Assembly: GCA_016342595.1 (NCBI GenBank)
Contig: JAEINY010000027.1
Span: 1-41,082 of the forward strand
DNA length: 41,082 bases
Origin: Marinilabiliaceae bacterium
GTDB lineage: Bacteria; Bacteroidota; Bacteroidia; Bacteroidales; Marinilabiliaceae
Direction: 5' to 3'
Shown: piece by piece, positions 1 to 10,500 of the stretch
How positions within the stretch are numbered: position 1 is the stretch's first letter
Layout of the letters: every line of letters begins with the position of its first letter
Notes under the pieces: generated by a model
The model's input: only the letters and a program-made list of their open reading frames with translations
What the model was told of the DNA's origin: nothing
Databases searched by the model: none
Translations under genes and position numbers: made by a program

Positions 1-1339
1 CTCCCATTCTCACAGCCACCTGACCTCCATATTCTGGAAACTCCCAGTAAAGGTACTCATGCTGCATTTGTTTTTCACCTAAAAGTTCTGGCAAAAAACT
101 CATGCCATCAGCATTTGCTGGAGTTTGAATCTCTGCCACATCACATAGCGTTGGCATAACATCCCAAAATGCGGAAACATGGTTTGATATTGATCCTGCT
201 TCAATTTGACCAGGCCACGATACAAGCATTGGGACACGAATGCCCCCCTCATGAAGATACCCTTTTCCACGCCCAAACTGACTGCTAAAAGGACCGCCAC
301 TATCAAACCATGGACTATCCGTTCCTCCATTATAAGTAGGGCCATTATCAGAAGTAAATACGATAAGTGTGTTCTCATAAATACCCAAATCTTTTAGTTG
401 TTGAATCAACAAACCAATGTTTTCATCAAGGTACGAAACCATTGCAGCATAACCAGCATGTGGATAACGGTGAGGAAAATACCCCTTATTGCCAGTGTAG
501 GGCTGTTCTTCTCCAAACTTCTTCACATAATAATCAACCCAACGCTGAGGCGCCTGTATGGGGGCATGTGGTATTGGAGTTGCCCAATACAGAAAGAAAG
601 GATCGTCACAATTTGTGGCAACAAAGTTCTGCAGTTTTTCAAACATCACATCCGGTGAATAAACATTCAGCGAATATGGGTCATAATTAGCCAAATCATA
701 CGGGTCTGTCCCTTCCTTGAATCGTTGCGATGGAGCAACAGTATCATTGTCGAGATAAATCCGGTGTTCATTCTCGTAGAGATGTACTGGATAATAAGTA
801 TGTGCAAGGCGCTGACAATTATACCCACAAAAATAATCAAATCCCTGTTTTGTTGGAATTCCATCAGTGTGCGGTGCTCCTAATCCCCATTTTCCAATAA
901 TACCGGTTTTATATCCCCCTTGCTTTAATAGTCGTGCAATGGTTATTGTTTCTGAAGGTAAGGGACGCTGACCTTCTAATGTAGAATCTGCAATGTTAGC
1001 ACGGTAATTCCAAACTTCACCACGCTCTGCCCATTCGTCATTTCCTCGGACATAAGAGTGTCCCATGTGTTGACCAGTCAATAATACACACCTTGAAGGC
1101 GCACACACAGGGGCCCCAGCATAATGCTGTGTAAATAACATCCCCTGCTGTGCTAATTTATCAATATTAGGAGTTTCAATTAATTTCTGGCCATAGCATC
1201 CTAGTTCGCCGTATCCCAAGTCGTCAGCCAAAATATAAATAATATTAGGCTTTTCGATCTTCTTTCTCGCATGTTGAACACCACATGCTGATAATATAAT
1301 TAATACGACTCCTAAATACACATTTCTTTTATCATTCAT
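1..1339 (-). CDS. Sulfatase (S1 family, formylglycine-dependent), lipoprotein, C-terminus beyond window
   Basis: I translated this reading frame by hand; it runs off the left edge, so about 446 codons are visible. It removes sulfate esters, here presumably from a sulfated polysaccharide. The start at 1339 gives a short lipoprotein signal ending in the lipobox LSAC (Cys19). The N-terminal metal-binding Asp pair is in ILADDLGYGE (D39, D40). The sulfatase signature C-A-P-S-R is at residues 79-83, with C79 the residue converted to formylglycine, followed by LLTGQ. A later TSDNGP motif supplies further metal ligands. The maturation enzyme (anSME or FGE) is not in the window. It is the last visible gene of the SusC1 operon direction, 185 nt after the LamG gene, with a hairpin in the gap. 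The overall look is of an arylsulfatase-like S1 enzyme; I cannot assign the subfamily or sulfate position. Confidence 0.93.
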   Translation of the reverse strand, partial: MNDKRNVYLGVVLIILSACGVQHARKKIEKPNIIYILADDLGYGELGCYGQKLIETPNIDKLAQQGMLFTQHYAGAPVCAPSRCVLLTGQHMGHSYVRGNDEWAERGEVWNYRANIADSTLEGQRPLPSETITIARLLKQGGYKTGIIGKWGLGAPHTDGIPTKQGFDYFCGYNCQRLAHTYYPVHLYENEHRIYLDNDTVAPSQRFKEGTDPYDLANYDPYSLNVYSPDVMFEKLQNFVATNCDDPFFLYWATPIPHAPIQAPQRWVDYYVKKFGEEQPYTGNKGYFPHRYPHAGYAAMVSYLDENIGLLIQQLKDLGIYENTLIVFTSDNGPTYNGGTDSPWFDSGGPFSSQFGRGKGYLHEGGIRVPMLVSWPGQIEAGSISNHVSAFWDVMPTLCDVAEIQTPANADGMSFLPELLGEKQMQHEYLYWEFPEYGGQVAVRMG

Positions 1340-1396
1340 TTTACAATTAATCAAATCATTGACTCCTTTAGTTCATCTCCTTATTCCATATACATG

Positions 1397-1426
1397 AATG
1401 GAGAGTATTTTAAAATACTCTCCATT
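1397..1426. repeat. 30-bp perfect palindrome in the LamG-sulfatase gap
   Basis: The arms are 15 bp (AATGGAGAGTATTTT and its exact complement). As RNA it would form a long hairpin in either direction. Read on the minus strand, the direction of the operon, it is followed by CATGTATATG with no clear U-run, so it is not a textbook terminator there. Read on the plus strand it is followed by TTTAAAAAC. It may be an mRNA processing or stability element, or a partial terminator that lowers sulfatase expression relative to upstream genes. Confidence 0.6.
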
Positions 1427-1524
1427 TTAAAAACAACCAACAACAAACTTATAATCTATTTCACTCCTCGTATGTTAAAATATCATTTATAAACTATGCT
1501 CATATGGCTTAATATACCATGATG

Positions 1525-2511
1525 TTATTGATATGAGTTCCTCATCACAATTTTTTGAGTATAAACCAAGCCATTTTGAGAGAGCGTAGCTATATAAACA
1601 CCTGAAAATTGACTTAATACAGTATTAATCTCTCCCTTATGTACTATTTGACTATAAACGCAACTTCCAGTGAGATCGTAAAGACAAAATTTCTCCTTAT
1701 TAAAATCGGAACAAATCTTTAAAGTTGATCCATATTGAATCAGTTTCTTCCGTTCTGAATCAACAACGGTGGAGGAAAGATCCGTAGAGATAAAACCAGA
1801 CGACACCCATTTCCCGGCACCATCTCCTAATCCCATTAATGTACCATCATGACTCCCTTTCACATCTGGCAATACGGTACCCGAGGTTTGATTAAAATTA
1901 TAATAAGCCTCCAGGTCTGTTTCTGAAGCAGGATTAGCCAACTCGCCATTCATATTATTAAGAATTTGCTGCTCGGTACGCGCACTTTTCCAGATCCTTA
2001 CTTCATCTACCAGGCCTTTAAAATCACGAAGTGTTGGGTGACTGCCAAAATATGTTGGATAATCACGACCAATCCCCAACGTGGAGCTTAGAGATAATTC
2101 AACATGATCTGCAGTATTAACTGTTTTAACACCGTTGAGATAAAGAGTAGCCTGCGTAGGTTCCACCACCACTGCCACATGCGACCACTGGTCAACCGGC
2201 ACTGACGCCTCAGAACTGACATTATAAAATTTTCCGTTCCAATTATACCCCAGTTTTTGATCTGCATTAAACTGGAGTCCTACTAATCCTACATTACCGG
2301 CATCTCTCATAAACAGAATACCTGTAGCAGATGCCTGCGCGCCCACAGGTTTTATCCAGGCCTCCAGAGTAAAAGTGTTAGTGACTAAGTTAAGGTTCTT
2401 AATCAATACAACATCGCCACCCTCAGGTTGGCTAAGGTCCAGCGCATTATTTTGGGCACTCACGGTCATCATACCGAGTGCCAGTACGGTTAAAAGTAAA
2501 TCTTTCTTCAT
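1525..2511 (-). CDS. Secreted LamG (concanavalin A-like) domain protein with T9SS sorting tail
   Basis: This 328-residue protein has no catalytic domain that I recognise. Residues 1-20 are a Sec signal peptide ending in VSAQ. Residues about 21-235 form a LamG-like jelly-roll, with the typical FTLEAWIKP, WSHVAVVV, LYLNGV and GLVDEVRIWKSAR segments. Residues about 255-325 have the character of a type IX secretion C-terminal sorting domain (FCLYDLTGSCVYS, FSGVYIATL, TQKIVMRN). It should therefore be exported across the outer membrane and anchored or released. LamG domains often bind glycans, so a surface carbohydrate-binding role is reasonable but inferred. It lies 221 nt downstream of the DUF3472 gene and 185 nt upstream of the sulfatase on the same strand. 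A T9SS tail argues against a gut Bacteroides host. Confidence 0.85.
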   Translation of the reverse strand: MKKDLLLTVLALGMMTVSAQNNALDLSQPEGGDVVLIKNLNLVTNTFTLEAWIKPVGAQASATGILFMRDAGNVGLVGLQFNADQKLGYNWNGKFYNVSSEASVPVDQWSHVAVVVEPTQATLYLNGVKTVNTADHVELSLSSTLGIGRDYPTYFGSHPTLRDFKGLVDEVRIWKSARTEQQILNNMNGELANPASETDLEAYYNFNQTSGTVLPDVKGSHDGTLMGLGDGAGKWVSSGFISTDLSSTVVDSERKKLIQYGSTLKICSDFNKEKFCLYDLTGSCVYSQIVHKGEINTVLSQFSGVYIATLSQNGLVYTQKIVMRNSYQ

Positions 2512-2588
2512 GTTTTAAATTTTAATTAATATGTGACTGATTATAGGATAGAAAACATATACCACCATCACAGAATCATGATTAAAGA

Positions 2589-2610
2589 GAGCTATCCCAA
2601 GGGATAGCTC
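2589..2610 (-). terminator. Hairpin between DUF3472 and LamG genes, possible terminator or attenuator
   Basis: There is a perfect 10-bp stem, GAGCTATCCC paired with GGGATAGCTC, around a 2-nt spacer. On the minus strand it is followed by TCTTTAATC, a weak U-run. It sits in the 221-nt gap downstream of the DUF3472 stop codon, so it could end or attenuate transcription before the LamG gene. Strength cannot be judged by eye. Confidence 0.5.
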
Positions 2611-2732
2611 CCTAAAAACTAAACCCACGAGAGTGGAATTAAAAACGGATAAAAACTACTACGCTGCGTTCAGCGAAACCAAATAACTTGTCCTATTTAG
2701 ATATCTCAGATATCTTGGAGAAATCCATAAAT

Positions 2733-4094
2733 CTATGGCAGCTTATCGAAATCAATTGATGGCGCTATTCCTGTAGCTTTTCTGGTTAACCATGAGTCGA
2801 TGGTTGTATTCTCATTAAAAAAACCACAGTTTTTTAAGTAAAATCCATCATTGTACACCCCTCCAGCATAATCCAGACGTTCAGCATTTCGAGCTGTATT
2901 ATCTGCAGTGAATTTTGCCTCAGTCATTTCCACCCACTCTCCTGCAGTTGAGAAGACCCATTGATTAAGATAGTTGGCTGTTCTAGTAAACTGCCCTTGC
3001 TCTGTATAAAAGTTTTCTAAGAATGAATGTGGCCGCTTTACATATGTATTTGTTTTAGGCCTTCTAAATGAAGCAATCAACTCCCATTTTCCTATCTCAG
3101 GCGCATAAAAGTAAGCAGTATAATCCGTTGAATTATTAACAGACGGTTTCGCATGTAGCAGGAATTTATACGTGGTGCCACTTTTCCATGCATATTTCCG
3201 AAAACTTTGGCCTCCACTTCCTTCATTTCCAAACTCTTTAACCGTCACACCATCACCCTTGCGCAAAGGAATAATACGCTCGTCTTCTGGTATTTCACTT
3301 GGATTATCTGTCTTATAAGAGCTCCAAACAGAGAAGAGAATCGTGCGTTCTGTTGGTGAATTTACCTGAATTCCAAAATACCCCTCTGCAAATCCATTTG
3401 CCATAAAATATGAGCCTACCACATCATGCCCTTCAGCTATGTTCACTTCATTATAGAACCATTCAGCCTCAGAAACACTACCCGGTATGGTATAATTTAA
3501 ATGTACAGACGGTCCACGACGCCCCCAATAAAAACTATCCTCTACATAATCTGTTCCCTGACTTGTAGCCTCCCCTCCTATCATCAAGTGCGTTACTTCT
3601 CCATAAGTATAATCACTTTTGGCCACACCTTGCAAGTCAACTTTAACATACCCCGGACTATCTATTGAAAACTGAGCTATTGGAATAACTTCCAACTTAG
3701 TATTTTCTATAGTTATTTCCTTACTTTCACATCCAATGGTAACTTTAATAGTAGAAATTCCTTTCGTTTGTCTGGCCATTAATCCCAAACTCAATTTTCC
3801 GGGTTTATTAACTCTGATAAATGTGCGAATAATACTGCTTTTCCTACTCCAATTCTTTAAACCAGTCTCAGTAATCATCGTATTATTCAGTTCAACATCA
3901 TTCACTACCCATGCATTACCGCCTAATGCAACGGATTTAGTTAAATCTTTTTTTAGTTGTGCAACTTCATTAAGCTCTACAACAGGATCGGGTATTGGCT
4001 CCTCATTGTCTCCTCCTTTCGTACAACTGGTACAACTTACCCACAATATCATTAATACAGGAACAATACCTACAAAATACTTTTGTAATTTCAT
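2733..4094 (-). CDS. DUF5077/DUF3472 lipoprotein of PUL 1
   Basis: This 453-residue protein starts with a lipoprotein signal peptide. Two candidate lipobox cysteines occur in LWVSCTSC near residues 20-25. The N-terminal half (roughly 55-175) looks like a DUF5077 beta-sandwich. The C-terminal half (roughly 195-400) looks like DUF3472, with an aromatic-rich segment including HSFLENFYTEQGQFTR and the late DNTARNAERLDYAGG. These domains commonly occur together in Bacteroidota surface proteins near carbohydrate loci. I know of no established activity, so a polysaccharide-binding or as yet undescribed enzymatic role is open. It lies 279 nt after the DUF1735 gene on the same strand, a long gap for an operon, in which I saw only weak partial hairpins. 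Domain assignment is from memory of the families and should be taken as probable. Confidence 0.78.
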   Translation of the reverse strand: MKLQKYFVGIVPVLMILWVSCTSCTKGGDNEEPIPDPVVELNEVAQLKKDLTKSVALGGNAWVVNDVELNNTMITETGLKNWSRKSSIIRTFIRVNKPGKLSLGLMARQTKGISTIKVTIGCESKEITIENTKLEVIPIAQFSIDSPGYVKVDLQGVAKSDYTYGEVTHLMIGGEATSQGTDYVEDSFYWGRRGPSVHLNYTIPGSVSEAEWFYNEVNIAEGHDVVGSYFMANGFAEGYFGIQVNSPTERTILFSVWSSYKTDNPSEIPEDERIIPLRKGDGVTVKEFGNEGSGGQSFRKYAWKSGTTYKFLLHAKPSVNNSTDYTAYFYAPEIGKWELIASFRRPKTNTYVKRPHSFLENFYTEQGQFTRTANYLNQWVFSTAGEWVEMTEAKFTADNTARNAERLDYAGGVYNDGFYLKNCGFFNENTTIDSWLTRKATGIAPSIDFDKLP

Positions 4095-4373
4095 TTTTTT
4101 AAATTTATTCTCAACAATCTTCCCTCCTACTCAAGAGTCATAATTCTTCAAATAGATGAGAAGAATGGTGATCATACAACCATATAAATTCAATCTTTCG
4201 TCAGTACAAAGGCTGTAGTTTTCATCCTTTGCAGTAGCCTAATATTAATATCCACAAATTCAGCATAAGTACATTGATAGAATCTCGGCAATACACTCGT
4301 TTGGATATTAACTATCTATAGTCCTTTTTTTACTCTAATGTTCATCTGATTAATAGATATGAAAGATTAACTT

Positions 4374-5699
4374 TTAAAAACCTCTCACATACATTTCAGC
4401 CAAATTACCTACATTAGTTCTTCGACTCTTGGTCATTACATATTTCAGATATCTCGCTTTCGTTTTTATGACACTGAAAGGCTGTGGGTCATTAGTTAAT
4501 GCCATTGTGTAAGTTCCAACCTTTGTCCAGTTCACATTGTCGACACTTGTATAAAACTCACCGGCAATATTATCGGCGTTACTAATTCGACGTACCAGAT
4601 CAATCTGAGTCACTGTCACCTCTTTTTTCATGTCCACCGTAATGTGGTAAGGCAAGGCCGCCTCTAATGCCGGTGCACCATACCATGCACTGTGCCAATA
4701 TGTATTTACATCATCATCGATAATCAACCGGGCAAATCCATTCGATCCTTCAGCTACAGCCTCTTCCGAATCAAAGTCAATCACCTCCCAATCAGCACGA
4801 TCGAGCAGTGCAGCCTCATAGGTTAATGCAAAGAGGCATGTATTAATTTTAGAAGAAATGCTGTATTTTGAAACCGAAGCCAGTTGTAGTGGCACCATAT
4901 AATTGCCATAGGTTAATTTATCACGATCTACAGTAATTGTAACCACACCAGAACTGATTCCTTTAGCAATAGAAATTGGATTTGGGTTGATCACATAACT
5001 ATCTTCAGGCAGTAACTCATAATTACTCCCATTAGCTGCATTATAATCATCCATCAATTGCCCTTTAACAGACAAACCTACTTCCAGATCGAAGATATTT
5101 TCATAATCCATTTTAACCGGTAACTCCAGCTTAATAATATTTGAACCCACATCGGAAAAAGTCAAGTACTCCTCGCCCGTCTTACCCAAATAAACAATTG
5201 GATCAATCACATTGGTCACAATAACAGATGTGGCTTTATCTTGTACAATGGCATCATTGCTGTTGGTTAGTTTCACAGGCAAAGCATAAGTATCCGGTTT
5301 AAATCCAGGCAATGCCAGTATTTTAGAAGGATCAAAATTTATTCCTGCCACAGCTCGCGCTGTTTTACCTTCTATCAAAAGAGACTCAGAACTAATTGTA
5401 AAACAATCAGCAGTTATCATCTTGTAGCTTGTATTGTGCTCAGCATTGTATGCAGCCAGCTCTGCTTCATCCATTATTGCAATAGACACACTAGCAGAGC
5501 CGTCACCCATTCCACTTCGATATACACTAAGGTCGTATACATATGGCATTCCTACATTATACATAGTTACTTTCTGCTCTCCGCTTTTCACGATATACAG
5601 TGTGGGATCTACCATGCCTTCCAATCGGGCATCCTCACAGGATGTGATTGCTACTCCCAGAAGGAGCAGCAATGAAAAATATATTGATTTAAAATTCAT
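4374..5699 (-). CDS. DUF1735 and F5/8C (discoidin-like) surface lipoprotein, putative glycan-binding protein
   Basis: I chose the start at 5699, giving 441 residues, because MNFKSIYFSLLLLLG begins a lipoprotein signal with lipobox ITSC. The frame stays open up to 5885, but that extension overlaps the SusD1 gene and would bury the signal peptide. After the signal come two tandem DUF1735-like repeats (each with the AELAAYNAEHNTSY or LMDDYNAANGSNY type helix and a following strand pattern). A C-terminal F5/8 type C domain follows (DDDVNTYWHSAWYG, ITVDMKKEVTVTQIDLVRR). This position, right after SusD with a 49-nt gap, is where SusE/SusF-like surface glycan-binding proteins normally sit. The role is therefore probably glycan capture at the cell surface for SusC1/SusD1. 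No catalytic motif is seen. Confidence 0.87.
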   Translation of the reverse strand: MNFKSIYFSLLLLLGVAITSCEDARLEGMVDPTLYIVKSGEQKVTMYNVGMPYVYDLSVYRSGMGDGSASVSIAIMDEAELAAYNAEHNTSYKMITADCFTISSESLLIEGKTARAVAGINFDPSKILALPGFKPDTYALPVKLTNSNDAIVQDKATSVIVTNVIDPIVYLGKTGEEYLTFSDVGSNIIKLELPVKMDYENIFDLEVGLSVKGQLMDDYNAANGSNYELLPEDSYVINPNPISIAKGISSGVVTITVDRDKLTYGNYMVPLQLASVSKYSISSKINTCLFALTYEAALLDRADWEVIDFDSEEAVAEGSNGFARLIIDDDVNTYWHSAWYGAPALEAALPYHITVDMKKEVTVTQIDLVRRISNADNIAGEFYTSVDNVNWTKVGTYTMALTNDPQPFSVIKTKARYLKYVMTKSRRTNVGNLAEMYVRGF

Positions 5700-5748
5700 G
5701 AATCGTATTTTAAGATAACTATTAATCAAATCATTGCTAAAGTTTGAC

Positions 5749-7563
5749 CTACCACCCATAATTTTGTACGAGCTTACTATTTCTGTCCATCTCTCCTTGA
5801 TTAATTGGATATAGATAGTGCTTTGGCTTGAACACTCTTGTTTCAAACACTGCCCGTTGCCAGAAATCGACCGGTGTGGAGCCATTGCTTGAATGGGCTT
5901 TGATATTCATGCCATACATTGGTCCGTTATCGGTCTCCTCTGCAATCATCCACGTGCGGGTATCGAAATAACGATGCGCTTCAAAAGCCAATTCAATCTG
6001 GCGTTCCTTACGAATCAGTTCACGCATTTTAGCCTGATCACCTACTGCTCCGGGATATACCTCTTCGATGTTGGGTACACCTGCCCGCTCTCTTACAAGA
6101 TTCAGATAGGTAACAACATCAGCATGAGTTGGATCGTATTCATTCAGCGCTTCGGCGTAATTCAGATAGATCTCAGCCAAACGAATCAATGGCCAGCTTA
6201 ACGTTCCCCACTGGTTGTTTTTGGTGTCCAGAGACGGATCGGTCATCTTACGCCACATGTAACCCGGCTTGGGATAATCGTGTGACTGTCCCGGGCCGCT
6301 ATTACCATTTGTTGAGAAATCGGGCACTTTAATGTCATTGGGACGACCCATGTAAATCCAATCGGCCCCACTCCAGAAAACTGAAGCATAAAAACGTGGT
6401 TCGCGATTTACATACATTTTGTAAGTACTCTTACGTCGCACTGATCCTTTCGGCTGATCAATGGGATGTTCAAAAGTGACAAATCCCTCTTCAGAATATC
6501 CAGATGTGTTATCAATTACCGGTGAACCATCCGTATTGTAACCGGTAATAGGGTATTTTCCGTTTTTCATGGCGTAAGCATCCACCAACTTCTGTGTAGG
6601 CGACACTCCACCATAGGCAACACCTCCCACCACACGAGGAATTGTTGCAACAGTCCAACGCGATGCAGGCGTTGAAGTGCCCCAAATGATCTCTTTGTTC
6701 CAGTTCTCATGAAAAGTCTCCATGTAGTTTTTATAAGGATCATTGTCGTCGCTTTTATGCAGGTTATAAACACCCATATCAATGACTGCTTTATTTGCCT
6801 CTGCAGCAACTTTCCATTTTTCCTTGTCGTAGGTGCCAGGAAATAACCTGGTACCATCTTGGTTAGAAACATCGCTATAGATCTCATTACCATTAAACAG
6901 GGGACGGGCTGCATAAAGACTTAAACGGGCTTTTACAGCCAATGCTGTTCCACGGGTTGGCTTACCTAACCAGTTATCAGAATAGGATTTAGGCAGCACT
7001 TGGGCACAGGCATCCATTTCTGTAACAATGTAATCAACACACTCTGTCAGAGTGTTACGTGACATATTCAGGTTAACCGCACTAAAATCTACCGGCTCAT
7101 CACCAATCAGAATAACAGGTCCGTACATGCGCACTAACATAAAATAGTAATACGCTCTCAAAAATCTGGCCTCGGCAAAATACTGTTCTTTCTCCTCTCC
7201 GGACAATTCAGGACATGAATGAACCCTCAACATGAAAGTATTTGCCTCGCGAATTCCCTGATAACAAGAGTTCCATTTATCTCCGGGCACGCTGGCGGGG
7301 TTCCATGTACCATCATTCATTTTGCGATAACTCCTTTGATACGTAAAGGATGCTTCATCTGAAGCCGGGATCCAGATATTATCATCCCCAACTTTGGCTT
7401 CATTAGGCATAAAACCATAAACATTGTACAAATACTGCTCTGTCGTTTCACGCTTCAACCAGATCTTTTCAAAGGTTAAAGCCTCATCCTCCTGCCTCGC
7501 CAGATAGTCTTCACAGGATGCGAACAGGAAAACTGCCGCTACTATTAAAAATATATTCTTCAT
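5749..7563 (-). CDS. SusD-like (RagB/SusD) outer-membrane glycan-binding lipoprotein, PUL 1
   Basis: This 604-residue protein acts as the lid of the SusC1 transporter and binds oligosaccharides at the cell surface. The signal MKNIFLIVAAVFLFASC gives a lipid-anchored Cys17. Family features include an N-terminal helical region with EQYLYNVYGFMPNEAKVG, the AEARFLRAYYYFMLVRMYG helix with GDEPV after it, TPRTRGTALAVKARLSLYAA-type TPR helices, and the C-terminal IRLAEIYLNYAEALNEY and IRKERQIELAFEAHRYFD motifs characteristic of RagB/SusD proteins. It lies 17 nt after SusC1 and 49 nt before the DUF1735 gene, so the three are almost certainly co-transcribed. The ligand cannot be deduced from the sequence. 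Confidence 0.96.
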   Translation of the reverse strand: MKNIFLIVAAVFLFASCEDYLARQEDEALTFEKIWLKRETTEQYLYNVYGFMPNEAKVGDDNIWIPASDEASFTYQRSYRKMNDGTWNPASVPGDKWNSCYQGIREANTFMLRVHSCPELSGEEKEQYFAEARFLRAYYYFMLVRMYGPVILIGDEPVDFSAVNLNMSRNTLTECVDYIVTEMDACAQVLPKSYSDNWLGKPTRGTALAVKARLSLYAARPLFNGNEIYSDVSNQDGTRLFPGTYDKEKWKVAAEANKAVIDMGVYNLHKSDDNDPYKNYMETFHENWNKEIIWGTSTPASRWTVATIPRVVGGVAYGGVSPTQKLVDAYAMKNGKYPITGYNTDGSPVIDNTSGYSEEGFVTFEHPIDQPKGSVRRKSTYKMYVNREPRFYASVFWSGADWIYMGRPNDIKVPDFSTNGNSGPGQSHDYPKPGYMWRKMTDPSLDTKNNQWGTLSWPLIRLAEIYLNYAEALNEYDPTHADVVTYLNLVRERAGVPNIEEVYPGAVGDQAKMRELIRKERQIELAFEAHRYFDTRTWMIAEETDNGPMYGMNIKAHSSNGSTPVDFWQRAVFETRVFKPKHYLYPINQGEMDRNSKLVQNYGW

Positions 7564-7580
7564 TATTTTCGATTACTTGT

Positions 7581-10500
7581 TTAGAAATTCACATTAACTC
7601 CAAAATTGATGATTTGCGAAGGAGGGTATCCTTGACCTTGTCCGCCGCCCATTTCAGGATCCCACAATTTAAATGAGCTAAAAGTTAAGAGGTTAACCGC
7701 CGAAGCATAAAACCTTACATTGTTCATGTGTATTTTCTTTGTAATAGATTTGGGCAAGGTGTACCCCAATTCTGCATTCTTCAGACGCATGAAACTACCA
7801 TTGCGCTGAAAGAAAGTAGAGGTCCTAGTATTATTGGTATTATAAGACGAAGACAAACGCGGATAAAGTGCATTTGGATTAGGGTTGTCTACACTCCACC
7901 GATTATAGTATACATCCTCATACATGTTAGATTGGGTAACATTACCAGAACTAAATCCGTAGATAGCCTCACCTCCCATCATAAAAGTGGTATTTCCAAC
8001 TCCCTGGAAGAAAACCGACAAATCAAGACCTTTCCACGCTGCCGTAGCACCAAAACCATATACAATTTCAGGTATTACTGAGTGTCCAATTGCCACTTCA
8101 TCTTTAACATCGACTACTCCATCACCATTAATGTCGCGATATTTAATATCACCTGGCCGTACGGGACCAAACTGCTGCTCCGGATGTGCAGCAATATCGG
8201 CTTCTGATTCAAACAATCCCATGGCAATCAGTCCAAATTGTTGACCATAAGGTTTACCTTCACGGTTGCGATAGAGGTCTTCATAATCCGGTTGGTCGGT
8301 ATCAATTAACTTATTACGTGTATAAGTAAAGTTTCCACGAGCTGTCAGATGCAAATCACCCAGACTGTGCGAATACTCCAGACTACCATCAAATCCCTGA
8401 TTCTCCATTTTACCTACATTCACCCAGGGCGTGGTGGTTACCCCTACATATCCGGGGAGCGACTGACGCTGCATGAAGATGCCTTCACGATCTTCCTTGA
8501 ACAGGTCACCTTGTATTTTTAACTTGCTATAGAACGATAACTCAAATCCAAAGTTCAGTTTAGTTGATTCTTCCCAACCCACATTATCATTGGGCCATTC
8601 TCCGACCCGGATTCCACTGTAATAGCTGTGGTTCTCACCAAAAGTATATCCTGTAACCGGACGATTAATGGTAGCATTGTAGATAAAACGACGAGAGCCA
8701 CCAATCTTGTCATTCCCCACAATACCATACGATCCTCTTAACTTAAAGACATCAATAACTTTAGTAAAGCGTTCAAAAAATGGCTCACTTGACACCATCC
8801 AGCCTATCGCCCCTGATGGAAAGAAACCAAATTGATTGCCCGGGCTAAAGTTCTCTGATCCATTATAGCCAAAGTTACCTTCAACAAAATACTTATCCAT
8901 AAAGGAATAAGTAACACGACCGGCAATCCCTTGGTTTTTATATGGCAAAGCTCCCTCAGAATTCGTTGCTGTTAACACATTTTTTTCTTTCTGGTTATAA
9001 AGAAACAGACCACCCACACGGTGTACATCATTAAATAATCGACTGTAAACCAGGGATCCTTCCAGGTAAATGGTGCGTTCCCCATAACTATCGGTTGCAA
9101 AACTTAATGTTTCAGCCCCCTTATTTGTCTGATTATAAATTAAATTTCCTTCCTCATCACGACCTGTGGCCAGCCATTGCTCCACCGCCTTTTTTCGGGT
9201 GAGGACATTCATGTTAAAAGCATCCCACGAAAATTTCACATTGGCTTTCAATCCCGGTGTTATCAACTCTGAAAGATCCTGGTCAAGGGCAATCAGCGAT
9301 TGTGCTGAATTCTTATACTCCTCAGTGTAACCCGATTGCATCAGCAGATTATAGGGGTTGTATCCCGAACCTTGAGCGGGCCCGGCAAATTTCCCATCCG
9401 AAAACCTGGCCGGAAACGCATTGGGAGAGGTGCGGAAAGTATATTGCCAAATAAGATCTCTTTTTTCCCCCGGTGCATCCTTCGCTTCATACACGTTGGC
9501 CAGATTGATACTTAAGGTAGTTGTTTCGTGTAGGGCCAGATCCAGGTTGGCCCTAAAACTGTATTTGGAATAACTGATAGACGAGTTGTAGTCGTTTGAA
9601 CCATCCGATTTAAAAATACTCCCTTCATTGTAGTAAGAACCCGACACAAAATACTTTGCAATGGTACCCCCACCCGACACACTGGCGTTGGCGCGTTTAT
9701 TTCGGGCCACGCTTTTATAGAGCGTGTTGATCCAATCCACATTTGGATATAGATCCGGATCACTTCCATCCTTGTATTTCTGAATGACTTCAGGTGAATA
9801 AAATTCACTTTCCGATGCTTCGTTATACAACTCTGCAAACTGGTACGAATTCACCATCTCAGGCATTTGCGTTGGAGAAATAAAACCTGTTTCCGCACGG
9901 ATACTAATCTTCGGTTTTCCTTCCTCTCCTTTCCGGGTTGTAATCAAAATTACCCCATTAGCTCCTCGCACCCCATAAACCGCTGTTGCTGTCGCATCCT
10001 TTAAGATAGAAAAAGAGGCGATATCTTCGGGATCCACCAGGTCAATGTCACGTTCAATACCATCGACCAAAACCAAAGGGGATTTATTGGCACCAAAAGT
10101 GCTGATACCTCGAATGTAAAACTCGGATCCCTGTCCAGGCTCTCCGGAACGATTCACGGCCACAACACCAGAAAGCTGCCCAGCCAAGCTGCTACTTACA
10201 TTGGCTACCGGCGCCTTTAAGTTGGCCACTTTAATAGTAGAGATGGAACCGATCACACTCTCTTTCTTTTGCGAACCATATCCCACCACAACCACATCTT
10301 CAATTGTTTCGGAATCAGACTCCAGCTTAAAGTCAATCACCGTTTTATCGCCTACAGCCACTTCCATATTGGCATAACCAATGAAGGAAACCACAAATAC
10401 ATCGGCAATCCCATCCGATATCAACTTGTAATTACCATTAAAATCGGTAATAGTACCTTTCGTTGTTTCTTTAATCCAAATGTTAGCCCCTACAATGGGC

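Noticed and set aside
3736..4143. Plus-strand open frame of 135 codons
   Set aside because: Antisense to the DUF3472 gene start. Its hydrophobic composition comes from the complement of the lipoprotein signal and AT-rich codons.
5700..5885. N-terminal extension of the DUF1735 gene up to 5885
   Set aside because: It overlaps the end of SusD1 by over 130 bp and would place a clear lipoprotein signal peptide at residue 63. The ATG at 5699 is the natural start.
9225..9245. Another GAAATTTTC-like match inside SusC1
   Set aside because: It is in the middle of a coding region, in the opposite orientation, with only a partial match and no partner repeat, so chance similarity is the simplest explanation.
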